A stretch of DNA of 64,000 nucleotides from Xanthostigma xanthostigma. Its lineage: Eukaryota; Arthropoda; Insecta; Raphidioptera; Raphidiidae. The notes below the pieces were generated by a model. It ran no database searches and was not told the origin of the DNA. It saw nothing but the letters and a program-made list of their open reading frames with translations. Each line of letters opens with the position of its first letter. Within the stretch, counting starts at the first letter, position 1. Below, piece by piece: positions 23,369-36,020 of this stretch. The position numbers and the translations under genes were made by a program. The stretch is taken from NCBI GenBank assembly GCA_963575645.1, contig OY754464.1, positions 29,279,501 to 29,343,500 of the forward strand, written 5' to 3'.

Positions 23369-24778
23369 TTCAGAACTCTATCCCCCTTTGTACAAAATTA
23401 TGCGTACGTCCTTGTAAACGTTATAATTTATAAACCAAATAAGTATAAATTTTTGGTTATAATTAGGTGGTGGCCATGTTTTTATTTACGTATGAACTGT
23501 GCTATTAAAAGGCAGTAGAGTTTTACGTGTTTTTCTGGCATTATAGAATTTTCAAAGTGAGAAAAAAGGTAATGCATTATATGACTTTGTCTGTACTTTA
23601 ACAGTGAAACGATAAAGTTATTTGACAGGTAAGAAAATGAGCTTTTGAAGGTAAAATGATACGCTCTTCTGCACCCCCTTTAATATCACAACCATCTGTA
23701 AACATTTCTATAATGGTAAAACATTTTTTTAAAGTAAATTAACATTGAAGAAAACATTTTGTTTTCTTTTTTATTTTTTACACAGTATACGAACATTGCT
23801 TTTTTGTTTTTTCTTTTTTATTAAAAGAAAACTAAACGTAACTCTGCAATAGAATCGTTACATTAAAATAATTGGAATAATATGTCCTCTTCTTTGAGCT
23901 CCTTGGACATGAAATTCATAAGTATTATCATAGCTTAGATTAAAATAAAAAAAAAAAAAACGTTAACGACCTCAGCTGCCGATCATCTATCTACTAAGCA
24001 TACAAGTTCATCAATATTTTTGTTAGTTTTTTAAGGTTCTGAAAAAGTTACAATAGCTGTTGCCGCAATATTGATTCACAAAAAAAAACTGAACAAGTGA
24101 ATTTCTGTCAGTTTATTTTTTAAGCGTAAGGCGTAAGTCACAGAGTGGTACGCAAAGTCGTCATATTTTTTTATGTTTGCTCAGCCATAACTTTTTCAGG
24201 GGTTAACCGATTAAAAAAAAAAAAAACGACCGCATTTTGGTCAGAATAATAATAATTGGTCGAATATATTTTTTTTTTCATTTTCAACTGACTTTAAAAA
24301 GAAAGCTTTTAATATAATGTTACCTTATATCTCCAGCAATTGTAAACCGAATTTGATTATTATTTTTCAATTAATAGGGCATTCAGGGTGGTCTACAAAA
24401 ATTTTATATAAATTGGTTCAGCAGTTTTATTTTCTAATTAAAAAAAAACATTAATGACTCATTTTAATTCATTTGCTCGATGTTTTCACATTTATACTAT
24501 TTTGCAGAAAGAAATGTCAAAAAATTTGTTTTTATATTGTGATAATATAATTACGTTTTATATACATGCAGTCTAACATCATATTTAAGCTCCCGGTCAT
24601 GTAGAACATTAGATTGTAGTTATTCACACATAAACAAAACATTGATCTATATAGAAAAGGTCGATTTTTAAGCTAAGTTTTGAACAATATGCGTAGAAAA
24701 ATGTTGTTTCGAAGTGGAAATTACACAAAAAACTAAGCTAAATATACAAATCTTTGATTAACGTCTGATTAGAACTCT
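23369..24778. other. Unassigned AT-rich sequence
   Basis: No supported gene or ordered repeat. Confidence 0.4.
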
Positions 24779-24893
24779 TCAATAAATAAAATTATCGACC
24801 AATTTTTCAGACAATATATTAACAAAATATAATTATTAATTATATTTTGTTAATAAATTGTCTGAAAAATTGGTCGATAATTTTATTTATTGA
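24779..24893. repeat. Palindrome with 55-bp arms
   Basis: Both halves carry AATAAATAAAATTATCGACC and CAATTTTTCAGACAAT in opposite orientation with almost no loop. The same outer sequence occurs singly at 17625. Confidence 0.8.
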
Positions 24894-26559
24894 TAAGCTA
24901 AATATATTTTTAAAAAATGTCGTTTCAATCTATCAATTTTTTCTCGAGCAAAATCGTTTTAAAATTCTACAAATCTTATGGAGAAATATGTGTGATCACA
25001 ATCTAACGTCATTGTCAAATCAGATTTTCTGACAATCCTTTCTGCAACTCAGCATCAAAGTTGGTGGCACAGCCTGCCCTGCGCCTCTGACATTTTTTTT
25101 CTGGAAATTTTTAATCACAGACAATTATGAGTCCTGATTGCATATAAAAGCTTCATAATGTTTTAAAATATACATTTATAGTGTTGCAGCTATGCTAATA
25201 GCGTGTTATGGAAATTGATTAATTCCAGCGTATTGATCTAACGGAACGATAGCAGGACTGCAAATGAATCACTATCGTTAAAAATGTAACACTTTAGTAA
25301 TTGGAAAAATAACATACATACAAGCTTAATGCATATCATGAATATAAATGAAATTCTTTATGTGCAGCAATTATAACAATTTTACACTGGTGGAAAAAAA
25401 AACGATTACTTACTGTAGCAAGCAAATATTGAACTGCGGAATAGAATAATTAGTAAATTTAAGATAATTTACATATAACTTTTTTATTAAATTATTTGCA
25501 CGTTTCTTCTTACATATTAAACTAATTAATTCACAAAATACAAAGGGGACTACGCTAGAAACCCTAAACTAGTGATGACTCAACGTTATATCATATACAA
25601 CCATGCTTAATAATTTGAAATATTGCGTCATTAACAAAGCCATGTGTTTCGGTTAGAGGTAGGCATTATTTGATGATTAGAAGGGAAGAAGTTCACTGAC
25701 GTTTTTAATGATGATATAAACAGGAAATAATGATCATTTTAATTTGATTAAATTATAAACGTTAACACCTACTGAATATTAAAAATGGCCGGCGAATTAG
25801 TGTTTAGACTCCACTCGCGTAAAACGGAAGTACGGCCATGTTCTGAAAATTGTTTGTCTATTTTGATAATATCTACCGGTTTACCATAAACACTATTATT
25901 ATCATCTCTTTTTAAGGCCACCAACAGCTACAGTTCTGAAATAGTGGATAGTGACTCATTTTGAAGCGGCAAAGCAAGAATACTTAATGTAAAGCTCATA
26001 TCCGTCCTACGCATATAAACTGAGCCTCTTATATTATGAAGTGAGTGTATTAGTCACTAACTAGAATAAGTGAACCGTACCTACAATAGGTACAGACCAT
26101 ATTTACAATTTTTTTTAAATTCAATAACAATTTTACTAGTTGTCGAGTTAGAACCTGTAAACTGGGGGCTTGTATTATAGAAGCCATTGAAACGCCATAT
26201 AAACAACTCCATCGCTATACTCATGTACTACTATTTTTATCAATACCAAATTACAAATGTACGGTAGGTACTTGTATTTGGTATTGATAAATGCGCTTAG
26301 GTGTATAAAGGAAAATTTGTAGTTGATAATCTCAGGAAATATTGAACCGACATGGTACTATTACTCAGAACAGTGAACGAAAATATAAAACAAATCAATG
26401 ATGTCGCACAATATTTCTGAGATAAATTAGCTAAACTATAATAGGTATAGAGTAAAATGATATATTGTGATGGAGACCTAAGGGTCGGGCTAAAATTTCT
26501 GAACGTTTCGTAGCCTCCATTATTTTGCCACTACAAAGTTTAGACTAAAAAATTAACGT
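24894..26559. other. Unassigned AT-rich sequence
   Basis: No supported gene. A fragment of family B appears at about 26460-26540 (GACCTAAGGGTCGGGCTAAAA). Confidence 0.4.
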
Positions 26560-26925
26560 AACTTTCTTGAAAAAAAAAATAGAATAATAAACCGTTATGA
26601 AAGTATACCATTATTATATAAAAACAACGTTATAGCATATATCTCTTCTGCGCATACGCCGGTTTTCCACAAAATAATAGGGCTCTTTATATTTTTATAT
26701 ACCAAACAACCTCCCAAAATTTAGTTTCAATCCGCCCAGCCGTTTAACCTGTATCGTGCTCACAGATAAATAGACTCACAGACAAACAGATGCACAGAGT
26801 TTTTCCAAAAATATGTTTTTTGGATTTGTGGGACCTCAAAACGAAAAGATATTGTAAAATTTTGAATAGTGATTTTTGATCTAATCTAGTACCATTCTCA
26901 ACTTGTGGGTTGGAATGATAAAAAC
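26560..26925 (-). repeat. Family A repeat, copy 4 (partial)
   Basis: Reversed family A text from GTATACCATTATTATATAAA through AACCTCCCAAAATTTAG to the ACTTGTGGGTTGGAATG start. The 3' third is missing. Confidence 0.7.
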
Positions 26926-27540
26926 CCAAACGCCGATGAATCATGTGCAAGAGATAGAGGAAACAGTAATACTCGACGAACTGCACCTTTCATTTTTTTC
27001 AGTTTTGTTATACACAGATATAAACATTCGTTAATTTAACCTGGAAAATTATTTTCCCGCAAAATCTTTTCACATCGTACATTTTATCCGTTATTTACCG
27101 TTTCTTTACAAATATAATTCTATGATGAAATCATACAACAATGCATGAACGGTATAGAAACAAAGTGTTCAGTGTTATACAAAACCAGTAAAATGGACAA
27201 TTATTACAGTAAAATGAAATATAATCTACAATTTCTTGCACTTCCCAGTTTCTGCTAAAGAACACATTTGCACTGAAATAATAAATTGTTAAATTATTGT
27301 TAGAATATAACTTTGAACCGCAGCTATAACTCAATTTACAGAGTTCTGTTATTTTTAAATAGAGAAAATTATATAATATGCCTATCAAGGAATCATTTTT
27401 AGGACACCGCACAAACTGGTACACACTGGCCTAAATACTTTAAATTGGGAAATGGAAAAAAAATTCAAGGATATAGTGTACGGTGTCAATTGAAAACTTG
27501 TATTCAAGCACGAATTAAACAATATACGCAATGATTTTTA
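26926..27540. other. Unassigned sequence
   Basis: No supported gene; the open frame on the minus strand (27131-27424) has no recognisable domain. Confidence 0.35.
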
Positions 27541-27989
27541 AGTTGATTCTTTTTTTTAACAGCGTGTAGAAATCAAATAGAGAAATATTTCCTGTAACTT
27601 TATTATCAAAACTCAAAAATGAAAGAGGAACGGGCTTCCAAAGTTTTATTAAATTTTATCGAATGTTGCAAGGTCGGTTCTGGCGTTATATTATGTCACT
27701 ATGGAAATATGTTATGTCATTATCAAGTATTCACAGAAATTGTTCGAAGTTGTTCCCGTTTTGTTGGACACGCGCCGTAGCCATGCTTCTTTACATGCTG
27801 GTAGGAACGGTAAGGGCGTTCCGCGAATTAATTATTTGGGATGCATTTTCGATTCCTGAATTAATTAAACAAAGTTGATTAAACTTTGAAAGACTGTTCT
27901 CTCTTATTTTTGAGTTTTGATAAAAAAGTTACTGGAAATATTTGTCGGTCTATTTGATTTCTACACGCTGTTAAGAATAAAGAATCAAC
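27541..27989. mobile_element. Inverted-repeat element with TTAA near both ends
   Basis: Inverted repeats of about 95 bp begin CAGCGTGTAGAAATCAAATA at 27560 and end at 27970. TTAA lies immediately outside both (27556-27559 and 27971-27974), but the pairing continues past it (GTTGATTCTT/AAGAATCAAC), so TTAA may be part of the element rather than its target. The interior has no recognisable coding sequence. Confidence 0.65.
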
Positions 27990-28030
27990 ATAAAAATAAT
28001 TCTGTATAATATATTATTTTTTCATTTTTA

Positions 28031-28191
28031 ACTTCCCGCTTTAAAAAAAAAAAAAAATTTTTTTTTTCAAAAATCGGGAAGTTATTGGTTTCACCCCGAT
28101 TTTCGAAAATCGAGTTTTCGCCAGATCTCGACGTTTTGAGGTCCTAGGAAGCTATTAAAACTATTTTGGCGATGATGTCCGTAGGGCTGTA

Positions 28192-28247
<56 letters not shown>

Positions 28248-29120
28248 AACCTTTTATATCTTTTGAACGGAGTGTCCGACTGAAACGCGGTTTCCGGCAT
28301 CTGACGTGATCTTGGTGAACTTAGACTTCCTGAAAATTTGAAACGATTCGGCCCAAAAAATTTTGAGAAATCTTAAAAAAACAAGTTTCAAAAATTTTTT
28401 AAAATTTGTTTTTGTAAAATATTTTCTAAACTACTAAACCGAATAATTCCAAAATCTAATCAGCTCTTCTCCTTAACAAACTGCGTCGATTTCCGCAAAC
28501 CGCATCAAAATCGGTTCATTTGTTCACGAGATACCGTGAACGAAAAAATCGTAAAAAAGTGTTTTTTTAAAATGATTCTTAAAATTGTTATCAGATCGAT
28601 TTTTTTGTAATAAATTACTTTCTTAGGCTAAAAAAACTGCGTCGATCGCCGCAAACCAGATCAAAATTGGTTCATTTGTTCATGAGATAACGTGAACGAA
28701 AAATTAGGAGAAAAGTAATTTTTTATAATTACTCGTAAAATTCTTATCAAATCGATTTTTTTGTAATAATTTACTTTCTTAGGTTAAAATAACTGCGTCG
28801 ATCGCCGCAAACCAGATCAAAATTGGTTCATTTGTTCATGAGATAACGTGAACGAAAAATTAGGAAAAAAGTAATTTTTTATAATTACTCGTAAAATTCT
28901 TATCAAATCGATTTTTTTGTAATAATTTACTTTCTTAGGTTAAAAAAACGGCGTTGATCGACGCAAACCGCATCAAAATCGGCTCATTTGTTCATGAGAT
29001 ATAGTGAACGAAAATTTCGTAGCAAAGTGTTTTTTTTTTGAGCTCGAAGAGCTAAAAAATAAACTTCTTGCTATATTTTATATATTTTTGAGCGTTTTGA
29101 ACTCGAAAATAGCGGGAAGT
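28031..29120. mobile_element. 1.09-kb TA-flanked element with internal 160-bp repeats
   Basis: Perfect 10-bp ends ACTTCCCGCT and AGCGGGAAGT are each flanked outside by TA, as expected of TA-targeting DNA elements. Inside are a (TG)n tract (28189-28246) and a tandem repeat of 160 bp: CGATTTTTTTGTAATAA recurs at about 28591, 28751 and 28911, with a diverged earlier unit near 28440. No transposase frame is present. Confidence 0.7.
28189..28246 (+). repeat. (TG)n microsatellite
   Basis: A TG run of about 40 bases with TATG edges, inside the TA-flanked element. Confidence 0.9.
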
Positions 29121-29229
29121 TACAGGGATGGCCTGCAGGGTCAAACTTCTTTTCAAATTTTTTCTAATGTTTTTCGCGGAAAACGCATACAAATTGCTGT
29201 CCTCTACCGTTAACACCAAAAGGATCATT

Positions 29230-29740
29230 AAAAATTTGAGAATTAGGTGAAGGTTGAACGATTTTTTTTTTTTAAATGTGTAGTTTTGGAAATACTTTGA
29301 TAATGAAAAAAAGTCAACGATTCTTCTGTTCTGAATATCTGTCAAAAAAAAAATAAATAAATTATGTAGGTGACAAGAACGCTTTGGTTAATTTTTACAT
29401 ATGAAATATTAAAAATTTGAGAATTAGGTGAAGGTTGAACGATTTTTTTTTTCAAAATGTGTAGTTTCGGAAATACTTTGATAATGAAAAAAGTCAACAA
29501 TTCTTCTGTTCTGAATATCTGTCAAAAAAAAAAAATTATGTAGCTGACAAGAACGCTTTGGTTAATTTTTACATATGAAATGTAATCAAGTCAATGAATA
29601 GCAAATAGTACTGGCCATTACCCGCGTCATCGTACGCGTTAACAAAAATTCTATTTTATTTATTACGATTTATAATATGTCAAATGTCAATATTTTTGAA
29701 GTTGGAATGGTCCTGTTGCCCAATCGGCTGGATTTTTTTA
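29230..29740 (+). repeat. Family A repeat, copy 5, with a duplicated segment
   Basis: The segment starting AAAAATTTGAGAATTAGG and ending GTTAATTTTTACATATGAAAT occurs twice in tandem (about 29230-29409 and 29410-29583, period about 174-180 bp). It is followed by the usual family A end (TTACCCGCGTCAT, TTGAAGTTGGAATGG). Confidence 0.65.
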
Positions 29741-30347
29741 TAATTCCGGTAACAGATATTTTTGTCAGTTTGCCTGTTGTAAAATTTTCTGGTTTTAATA
29801 GAGCTCTTTAAGTACTGCCAACCTTCCCGGGATCTCAGTCCCCCACACCGCACGAAAAGCAGTGCTTGTACACGGAGTGGAGCGGCGGTATATATCGCGA
29901 GAGATTCCGGCGATTTAAACCAATAAATCACAATTATCAAGCGCCCCTGAAAGTGTGGCCGGCGGGTTTTAATGCAAACCAACCCCCTAATTTACGCCTA
30001 CACACAGAGAGACACACACACACACACACACAATAAATACGTCGGTACCTATATATGTGTAGCTAAGTACTACAGCTGATACGTTCCACGTTTAGATAAC
30101 AATAGATATGTATCGCCGGTAAATGATTCTCCGCGCACGCTAATACGGAAATCTTATTGTGATACCCGGGTACCTGCAGGGATTATACATTATGGGGTTA
30201 TACGTACATGCACTTTGTATTGAAAACTGGCCCATAACTAATGATTAACATGCGCAAGTGACGGTCCACATGTTGAGACAGACACATATATAAATCGTAA
30301 CTATTTTATCTGTCTGTCTCTGTCGATCGATTGTTATATGGGGTGCC
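29741..30347. other. Unassigned, partly GC-rich, with a (CA)n tract
   Basis: A GC-richer patch lies at about 29830-29970 and a CA run at 30012-30032. No supported gene. Confidence 0.4.
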
Positions 30348-30701
30348 GTGTGCAAAGCGAATATTACACATTATATTCACCCTTCGATTTTTAAACCCCG
30401 AGTGTGTGCATTTTGCATTAATATACTTTATTATGTCAAAAGTATGGAATTTCATAACTGTGGGAAAGCTCAAAACATTTTGAAATTAAGGACACCGCAG
30501 CAGGTGGCTACATGCGTAGCTGGTGACAATTTGTTATTCGGATGCGTTTTCAGAGACGAATCTAAATTGTTAGGGCCAGCAATTTTAAGGGACTTATTAT
30601 TTTACGTCTCTAAGAACAATAGCGTGCCGAAATGTGCTGATTTGGTATATTACAATAATTTAAAAAAAATGACCCTCGATCAAAAAATGCTACTAAAATA
30701 G
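30348..30701 (+). CDS. Unrecognised ORF, possible exon or domain remnant
   Basis: This 117-codon frame stands out from the surrounding noise because its second half reads like ordered protein: a CAFC pair, FHNCGKAQNILKLRTPQQVA, then LLFGCVFRDESKLLGPAILR and LLFYVSKNNSVPKCADLV. Several Cys and one His (C..C, H.C) could suggest a decayed zinc-binding finger. I do not recognise the family. The first Met is not supported by context, and true coding may begin near codon 22 or later. It could be an exon of an unseen gene or a piece of a transposon protein. Confidence 0.35.
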   Translation: MCKANITHYIHPSIFKPRVCAFCINILYYVKSMEFHNCGKAQNILKLRTPQQVATCVAGDNLLFGCVFRDESKLLGPAILRDLLFYVSKNNSVPKCADLVYYNNLKKMTLDQKMLLK

Positions 30702-31114
30702 GTAAAATAATAAAGTTTTGAGGTTGGGGTTAATTTAATAAAGTTTTTTGAAGGTAATATACTTCTAATTGGCGCGTCGGCCTCAACACAATCATTTTAC
30801 GTTTTCAGTGGCATTGTTTGAAGGCAACTCCATTTTTTTACTTTTCTGTGGCTATAGTTGCAATACGTAGTTTGCACGTTACTAACCATCTTCTTTAATA
30901 TTTTAATACTAAACTTAAAAAGATTATGCTGAGTCGATTGATGAAAAAATTATGTGAGACCATCCTGAAGGTATATATCCTATTAAACAGAAAGAGAATA
31001 ATCAAAATCGGTTCACAAACGCTGGTAATTTAAGGTAAGATATATAAAAACTTGTATTTTAAATTTGCTTGTCTCATATCCATGATGTTCATTAATACAA
31101 TTGTAAAACTCATA
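30702..31114. other. Unassigned sequence
   Basis: No supported feature. Confidence 0.35.
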
Positions 31115-31365
31115 GCGTTTTCAGATAATTACAGTGCTTCAATGTTAGATATTAATATTTGTACGACGTTACGTCGTTAACGGCTTTTTCCAGTACTAAA
31201 AAACAAGAAAATTATTTTTAACATTAACATAATTGTCATAATGTTAAAAATAATTCTCTTGTCTTTTAGTACTGTAAAAAGTCGTTAACACGACGAAACG
31301 TCGTACAAATATTAATATCCTACATTAAATCACTGTAATTGTTAAAAAAGCTATGAGTTTTTAAG
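31115..31365. repeat. Hairpin element with GTACGACGTT arms
   Basis: Arms of about 110 bp carry ATATTAATATTTGTACGACG and AACATTATGACAATTATGTT-like centre sequence in opposite orientation. A GTACGACGTTTCGTC motif is shared with the hairpin at 58148, which suggests a family. Confidence 0.65.
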
Positions 31366-32099
31366 TTAATTAAAAACGACTAGGCAGAAAAATAAATTAC
31401 ATTAAACAAAATGGTGCCTAATTTTTTTAAATCGATTAATTTCTCGAAAATTGCATGTTAGCGTAATAGTTCCTGAGAAAATCAATTGTGAAAGACAGCA
31501 AAGTTTTACTATGTTTGCAGTTTTAGTAAGGGACCACAAAACAATGTTTGTTACGCGCATTCATGTACGGGGTTCATTGTTAAGAAATAAATACTGCCAA
31601 ATGTTCATTTGACTTGACCGTCACTAGGATGATAGGATCTAATTCCACCTCTGTGCATTTTGTATTAGTTCATTGCGAATAACTAGAAAAGGGTATATTT
31701 TGTTTGTTTTGAACATGTTATGTAATTTATGGTACGATTAACACCCTCTTAAAACTTCCAACTGAAATATATTATTTATATCATGGTTTAACATAACATT
31801 ATACAGCACGATCAAGAATACCATAAATTGGGAAATTTTACATCTGAAATATCATACAAATGAAAAAATATTGTGTGATATTTATGTTTTATTCTTTTGA
31901 TTAAAACTGAAAGTTTATTGTCCAATTTTATTTAATGCGAAAAAGGTCCCGTAGTTTAAGCTAACCTGTAACAAACAAACAAATAAACAGACAAAAGTTC
32001 TTAAAATGTAGCTAAATCGAGTTAGGTATCGTCTAAACTCTAAACTACAACAAAGTCGCATCTAATTTTTGTGTTTAGTACGTACCTACGTTTTCAAAA
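31366..32099. other. Unassigned AT-rich sequence
   Basis: No supported feature. Confidence 0.35.
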
Positions 32100-32690
32100 A
32101 AATAGTCAATTGGGCGACAGAACCATTATAACTTAAAAAATATTGACATTTGATATATTACAATAAATAAAATAAAATTTCTTTTAACTCCTTCAGTGAC
32201 GCGGGTAACGGCTAGTAATAAATATTATGATGTTAGCTTTTCGTTTGCATGGTTACATAATATGATTTCAGATGTAAAAATTAACCAAAACATCTAATTC
32301 CTTTTTGACAAACCTTCAGAAAAGAAGAACAGGTGATTTTTTTATTTTTAAAAATATTTACTATGAAGTTCACAAAAACATTTTTTACAAAACTTTCTTT
32401 AAAAAAATAACAAGATAATAAACCGTCATTAAACACATATCTCTTCTGCACAAGTGCCGATTTTCCCGAAAAAAAAAACAGGGCTCTTCCTATTTACATG
32501 TTAAAGATCCTGTCAAAATTTGCTTTCGATTCACTTGGGCGTTTGACCTGTATCGTGTTCGCAGACGAACAGACAGACGAACAGACTTTTTTCAAAAATA
32601 TATTTTGTACACGAAAAATTATTGTTAAATATTGAAAAGCATATTTTGACTATTCTTTCACTTGTGGAGTTGCAATGATAAAATGATGTG
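32100..32690 (-). repeat. Family A repeat, copy 6
   Basis: Nearly full-length in reverse orientation: CAATTGGGCGACAGAACC at one end, GTGACGCGGGTAACGGC, GATTCACTTGGGCGTTTGAC, and a final CACTTGTGGAGTTGCAATG. It has no insertion, so it is useful as a reference for the interrupted copies. Confidence 0.7.
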
Positions 32691-34150
32691 TTTATTACAA
32701 ATGATTGATAATGCAATGATTAAAACGCAAGGCATATTTGTAACAGGCGATGACACATTATATCAAGTAGGCATACCTTGATGAGACATCTGACCTACTA
32801 TTTCGAAATAAAAATTCCACTCAATATTTCCATATTATGTTTGATAACATACTTGCAGCACAATAATCTTGTTAAGGTATGCATGAGCCCATTTAGCAGC
32901 CCTGTAAGCCCACACAAGCACATATTATGTAGCAGGCTGCTGACACCAATGGCCTGCCATGTTGGTCGTTCACATTTTGTTTTACTGTAATAAAATGTGA
33001 ATATTAGTTTAAAGCGTGTATAAAACGCATTTTATTAAACATTATTAGAGTCAACACAATGCATAATATTAAAACGTTTTGAAACTGCATAATTACATGA
33101 ACAGGGGTGAAGACTGGGTCAAAGACTTCAAGTAAAGTTCATAGGTTACATTTTTTAAATACAGTGTAACGTGCTAAGCCGGATACCTGCGTAAATTTGC
33201 AACTTTCAACTGTTATTAAGTGACACTGTGACGTCTTAAGCGATCTGAATTAGTTTTATCGTAGGTTATGTAAATGTCGTCAAACTGATTATTTCAACAA
33301 TATATAATTGCAATAACAATTGCAGAAGGATTTAAAATTACGTTTGTAATTACTATAAATAACAAAAATAATTTAATGTACATTTAGTCATAATAATGAA
33401 ATTCAAAAATGATGTCAAAATATTTAGGAGGCTTTGAAATATCAAAAACTCTTGGTCTGACCTCTAAGTCCCGTCATCCGACCGACAATAGTGTATGTGC
33501 CATATACCTATAACAAATACACAACTAAAATTGTAACTCTGTTTAGATGAAATTTTTAACGAAATTCTACTTAGATGTACAATTTATAGTCGGTAGGTAC
33601 CTATATCTGAACTGAATTAACCATTTTCAGAAATATGTTGTGCCTGCCTATTTTGTTTGTTCCATCAGATTAACTGAAAAACTATTATCAATTTTGACAA
33701 GAACGGTAGACACAAAATGATTACTTTTAAATTCTCAATATGTGAGGTCTTAATATTTTCTACAAGTTAGAAATCGAAATTCAAAAGTGGTCAAACTTAC
33801 AACCCGCTAAATAATAATTATAGTCATTTATTCGAGCGCCATTTAAGTGTAGAAAATATATTTTTTAAAATGAAAAATTCGAGCACCTTCACGTATCAAA
33901 AGTAATACCTGTTGACTGTGAAATGTAAAAGTAACAAATTATTTCTAGGAAAAAGAAAAAAACTAAATTTTAATAACTCTTTAATGAAATATGTAAATTG
34001 TTTTATCAGATATAAAATTTAATGACAAAAATACATAGACTTAGTACTAAAAGGGGATAATATATTGTATCAGTAATCTAGTATACAATAAATGAAATAC
34101 AAACCGTACCAAACTGTTGAATCAGATTACAGTATCAAATAATATGCAAT
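32691..34150. other. Unassigned sequence
   Basis: A decayed family B piece is visible at about 33400-33530 (CCCGTCATCCGACCGACAAT). No supported gene. Confidence 0.4.
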
Positions 34151-34154
34151 AGTT

Positions 34155-34690
34155 TGAAACGATTAACTTCGGACTTTTTCGGATAAGCTCACGTAATCGT
34201 CTCGTAATATAATTTAAAATAAATTTTAATAAAATTAATAAACAATTTAAAATATTTATTTTCAATGTTTTATTATAAAATTGTTGTTAACAAGATATCT
34301 TAGGATGTACACACAGACAATTTCTGATATGTTAATGTGATTGGAATTGACAAAGTGAAAAATAATCAATTAAACGACACATACAAAAAGAAATTTGGAT
34401 CGGTAGATCACCAAGTACTCCAGATTCTCCCTGATGTGATTCAAAAGAAATATTTCAGCACTTTTTCACAGCTTATTTTGAATACATACTATTTCAACCT
34501 TTTAAAACCTACTGCCTTTTTTCAGACAAAAAACATATTTTTTTCTTTATTTCACTGCGTCGTTCAACATGCCAAAACCAAAATTGACACGCGCCGTGAC
34601 AAAACAAATAGACAAGTACAGTAAATACCCAATTCTAATTATTACCTCTAAACTACGTACAATGTAATATAAAAGTTTTGAATCGTTACA
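34155..34690 (-). repeat. 3' LTR (minus-strand sense)
   Basis: 536 bp and identical to its partner. In element sense AATAAA signals fall at about 34274-34255 near its end, consistent with a polyadenylation site in the R region. Confidence 0.9.
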
Positions 34691-34703
34691 TAGCCCCCCC
34701 AGC
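34691..34703 (-). other. Polypurine tract candidate
   Basis: In element sense CTGGGGGGGCTA lies immediately before the 3' LTR, where plus-strand priming is expected. The tract is short and interrupted by CT. A 10-bp inverted pair (AGCGGTTCAT at 34701, ATGAACCGCT at 34746) lies next to it. Confidence 0.6.
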
Positions 34704-35177
34704 GGTTCATACGAACAATTTTAGAATAAAGAAATGCATGGAGGATGAACCGCTTAAATAAATGAGAATTATGTACTACCTGGAATTTTACGAAGATTTA
34801 CCACATTGAATAAAATACTAATCTTCGTTTACACGTACTATATAAAATATTAAAAAAAAACATAAAAATTTCAAAACAATTAAAAAAAAATTAGTTAATC
34901 AATCTTTTCAACTGAAAACAATATAAAATGTTCGAAGAATTTTCAACTATAAAAAAAAACAATTGTGTTTATATTTACTGCAAAGTATAAAATAAAGATC
35001 TGTGCATTTAGATGTTCAAAGACAAAATTTAACTAAATCATATCACAATTTATGCACAGCCATAGCGCGTCATAGTAAAATTTAATTATGAACTATGACT
35101 GTCCATAATTCCGCTTTAAATTCTTTATGCACCCGATAAGAATGCACATTTACACAAACAATTGACTATCTACTTAG
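34704..35177 (-). other. Probable captured 3' UTR and element 3' leader
   Basis: About 470 bp of AT-rich, non-coding sequence downstream of the SMAP stop codon in element sense. It lacks a clear poly(A) run, so where the cellular 3' UTR ends and element sequence resumes is unknown. Confidence 0.5.
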
Positions 35178-36020
35178 TTACTGTTGTTGCAGGGCTTGTT
35201 GATTAGCGTAAAAGGGATTAGGCACTGCTGCGCCCGTATTAGGAGCAAAGTTTTGAGTTTGCATCGTTTGTTGAGCCAACACAAATTGATTCTGAGGCGG
35301 CGAAACAAATGTCGATTGGTTTTGAAAAGCTTGCTGCGGTTGCGAGGAAGCTTGCAAGTTTGTCGGATAAATTGGAACTTGAAATGCTTGTTGCTGAACT
35401 TGAAAGCCAGGAATTGCCCCTGTCGGAGTGTAATTTGCTTGAAACGTAGTTTGTTGCATCGGAGCATTGCCGTATAATGCCAATATGCTATCTTCAGATA
35501 ATTTAGTCTCTTCTTTTTCGGTCGGAGTTGGTTGATTAAAGAAACTTTCTTCTTCGCTTTGAAATTTCGCGTTTTCGACACTGGATTTGTCGTCTTCTTT
35601 ATCCTAATTTACTTTTGGCAGTGCCGGAGGCACCCATTCTCTGGCGATATACTATTTATGTTCATATTTCGCGCGCACAAATGACTCTAAACTAGAATCG
35701 TTTGAGAACGCCGGAAATGGTCGGGCAAATTTGCTTCGCAAACAGCCCAAACACGACTGTTGCCCATCTGTTGAGAATCATGTCCATTTATCCAGATTCA
35801 CTGATTTTACTTTCAAAATATGAACGCCGAGATTTCTATGTATTCCTGCACATCTTATACATAAAAACACACCTATGTTCCACGATGCCCAACGAGGATC
35901 TTTTGTATCGCAATCGACACAATATTTATTATCCTCATCTCTTAACAAATCATTTAGTACTTGTTGCCATTTGTCCTGAATTTGTTTTGCACGATCTTTT
36001 TTTTCACTTTTTGCAGTAAT
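35178..36020 (-). pseudogene. SMAP-family ArfGAP retrocopy (broken)
   Basis: SMAP proteins are Arf GTPase-activating proteins that act in clathrin-linked membrane traffic. Read on the minus strand, 36020-35778 (81 codons) gives an ArfGAP domain: CVDC, exactly 16 residues, then CIRC (the CX2CX16CX2C zinc finger), followed by CAGIHRNLG with the catalytic arginine and VKSVNLD. After a TGA (35780-35778) the sense shifts frame (QQMGNSRVWAVCEANLPDHF), then shifts again near 35698 (SLESFVRAKYEHK) and runs through two TAG stops (35654-35652 and 35606-35604; the second lies where the family has Trp in PKVNW) into YIAREWVPPALPK, KLSEDSILALYGNAP and a Gln-rich tail ending at 35178. The ATG is replaced by ATT. 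No introns interrupt the domain, so it is a cDNA copy. It lies in the sense direction of the LTR element. Confidence 0.9.

Noticed and set aside
27663-27878. 71-codon frame inside the TTAA-edged inverted-repeat element as a transposase
   Set aside because: Far too short, with no DDE or zinc-finger motif.
28091-28300. Frame containing a Thr-His repeat
   Set aside because: It is the (TG)n microsatellite in translation.
34337-34624. Identical 95-codon frames in both LTRs (also at 36363-36650)
   Set aside because: They run antisense to the element, sit wholly inside the LTR and show no known domain; the identity follows from LTR identity.
35184-35477. Plus-strand frame opposite the SMAP C-terminus
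   Set aside because: It is the antisense shadow of the Gln-rich SMAP tail on the minus strand.
35174-35581. Alternative minus-strand frame rich in Lys and Arg over the SMAP tail
   Set aside because: The other frame matches SMAP (SILALYGNAP and Gln-rich tail); this one is its shifted shadow.
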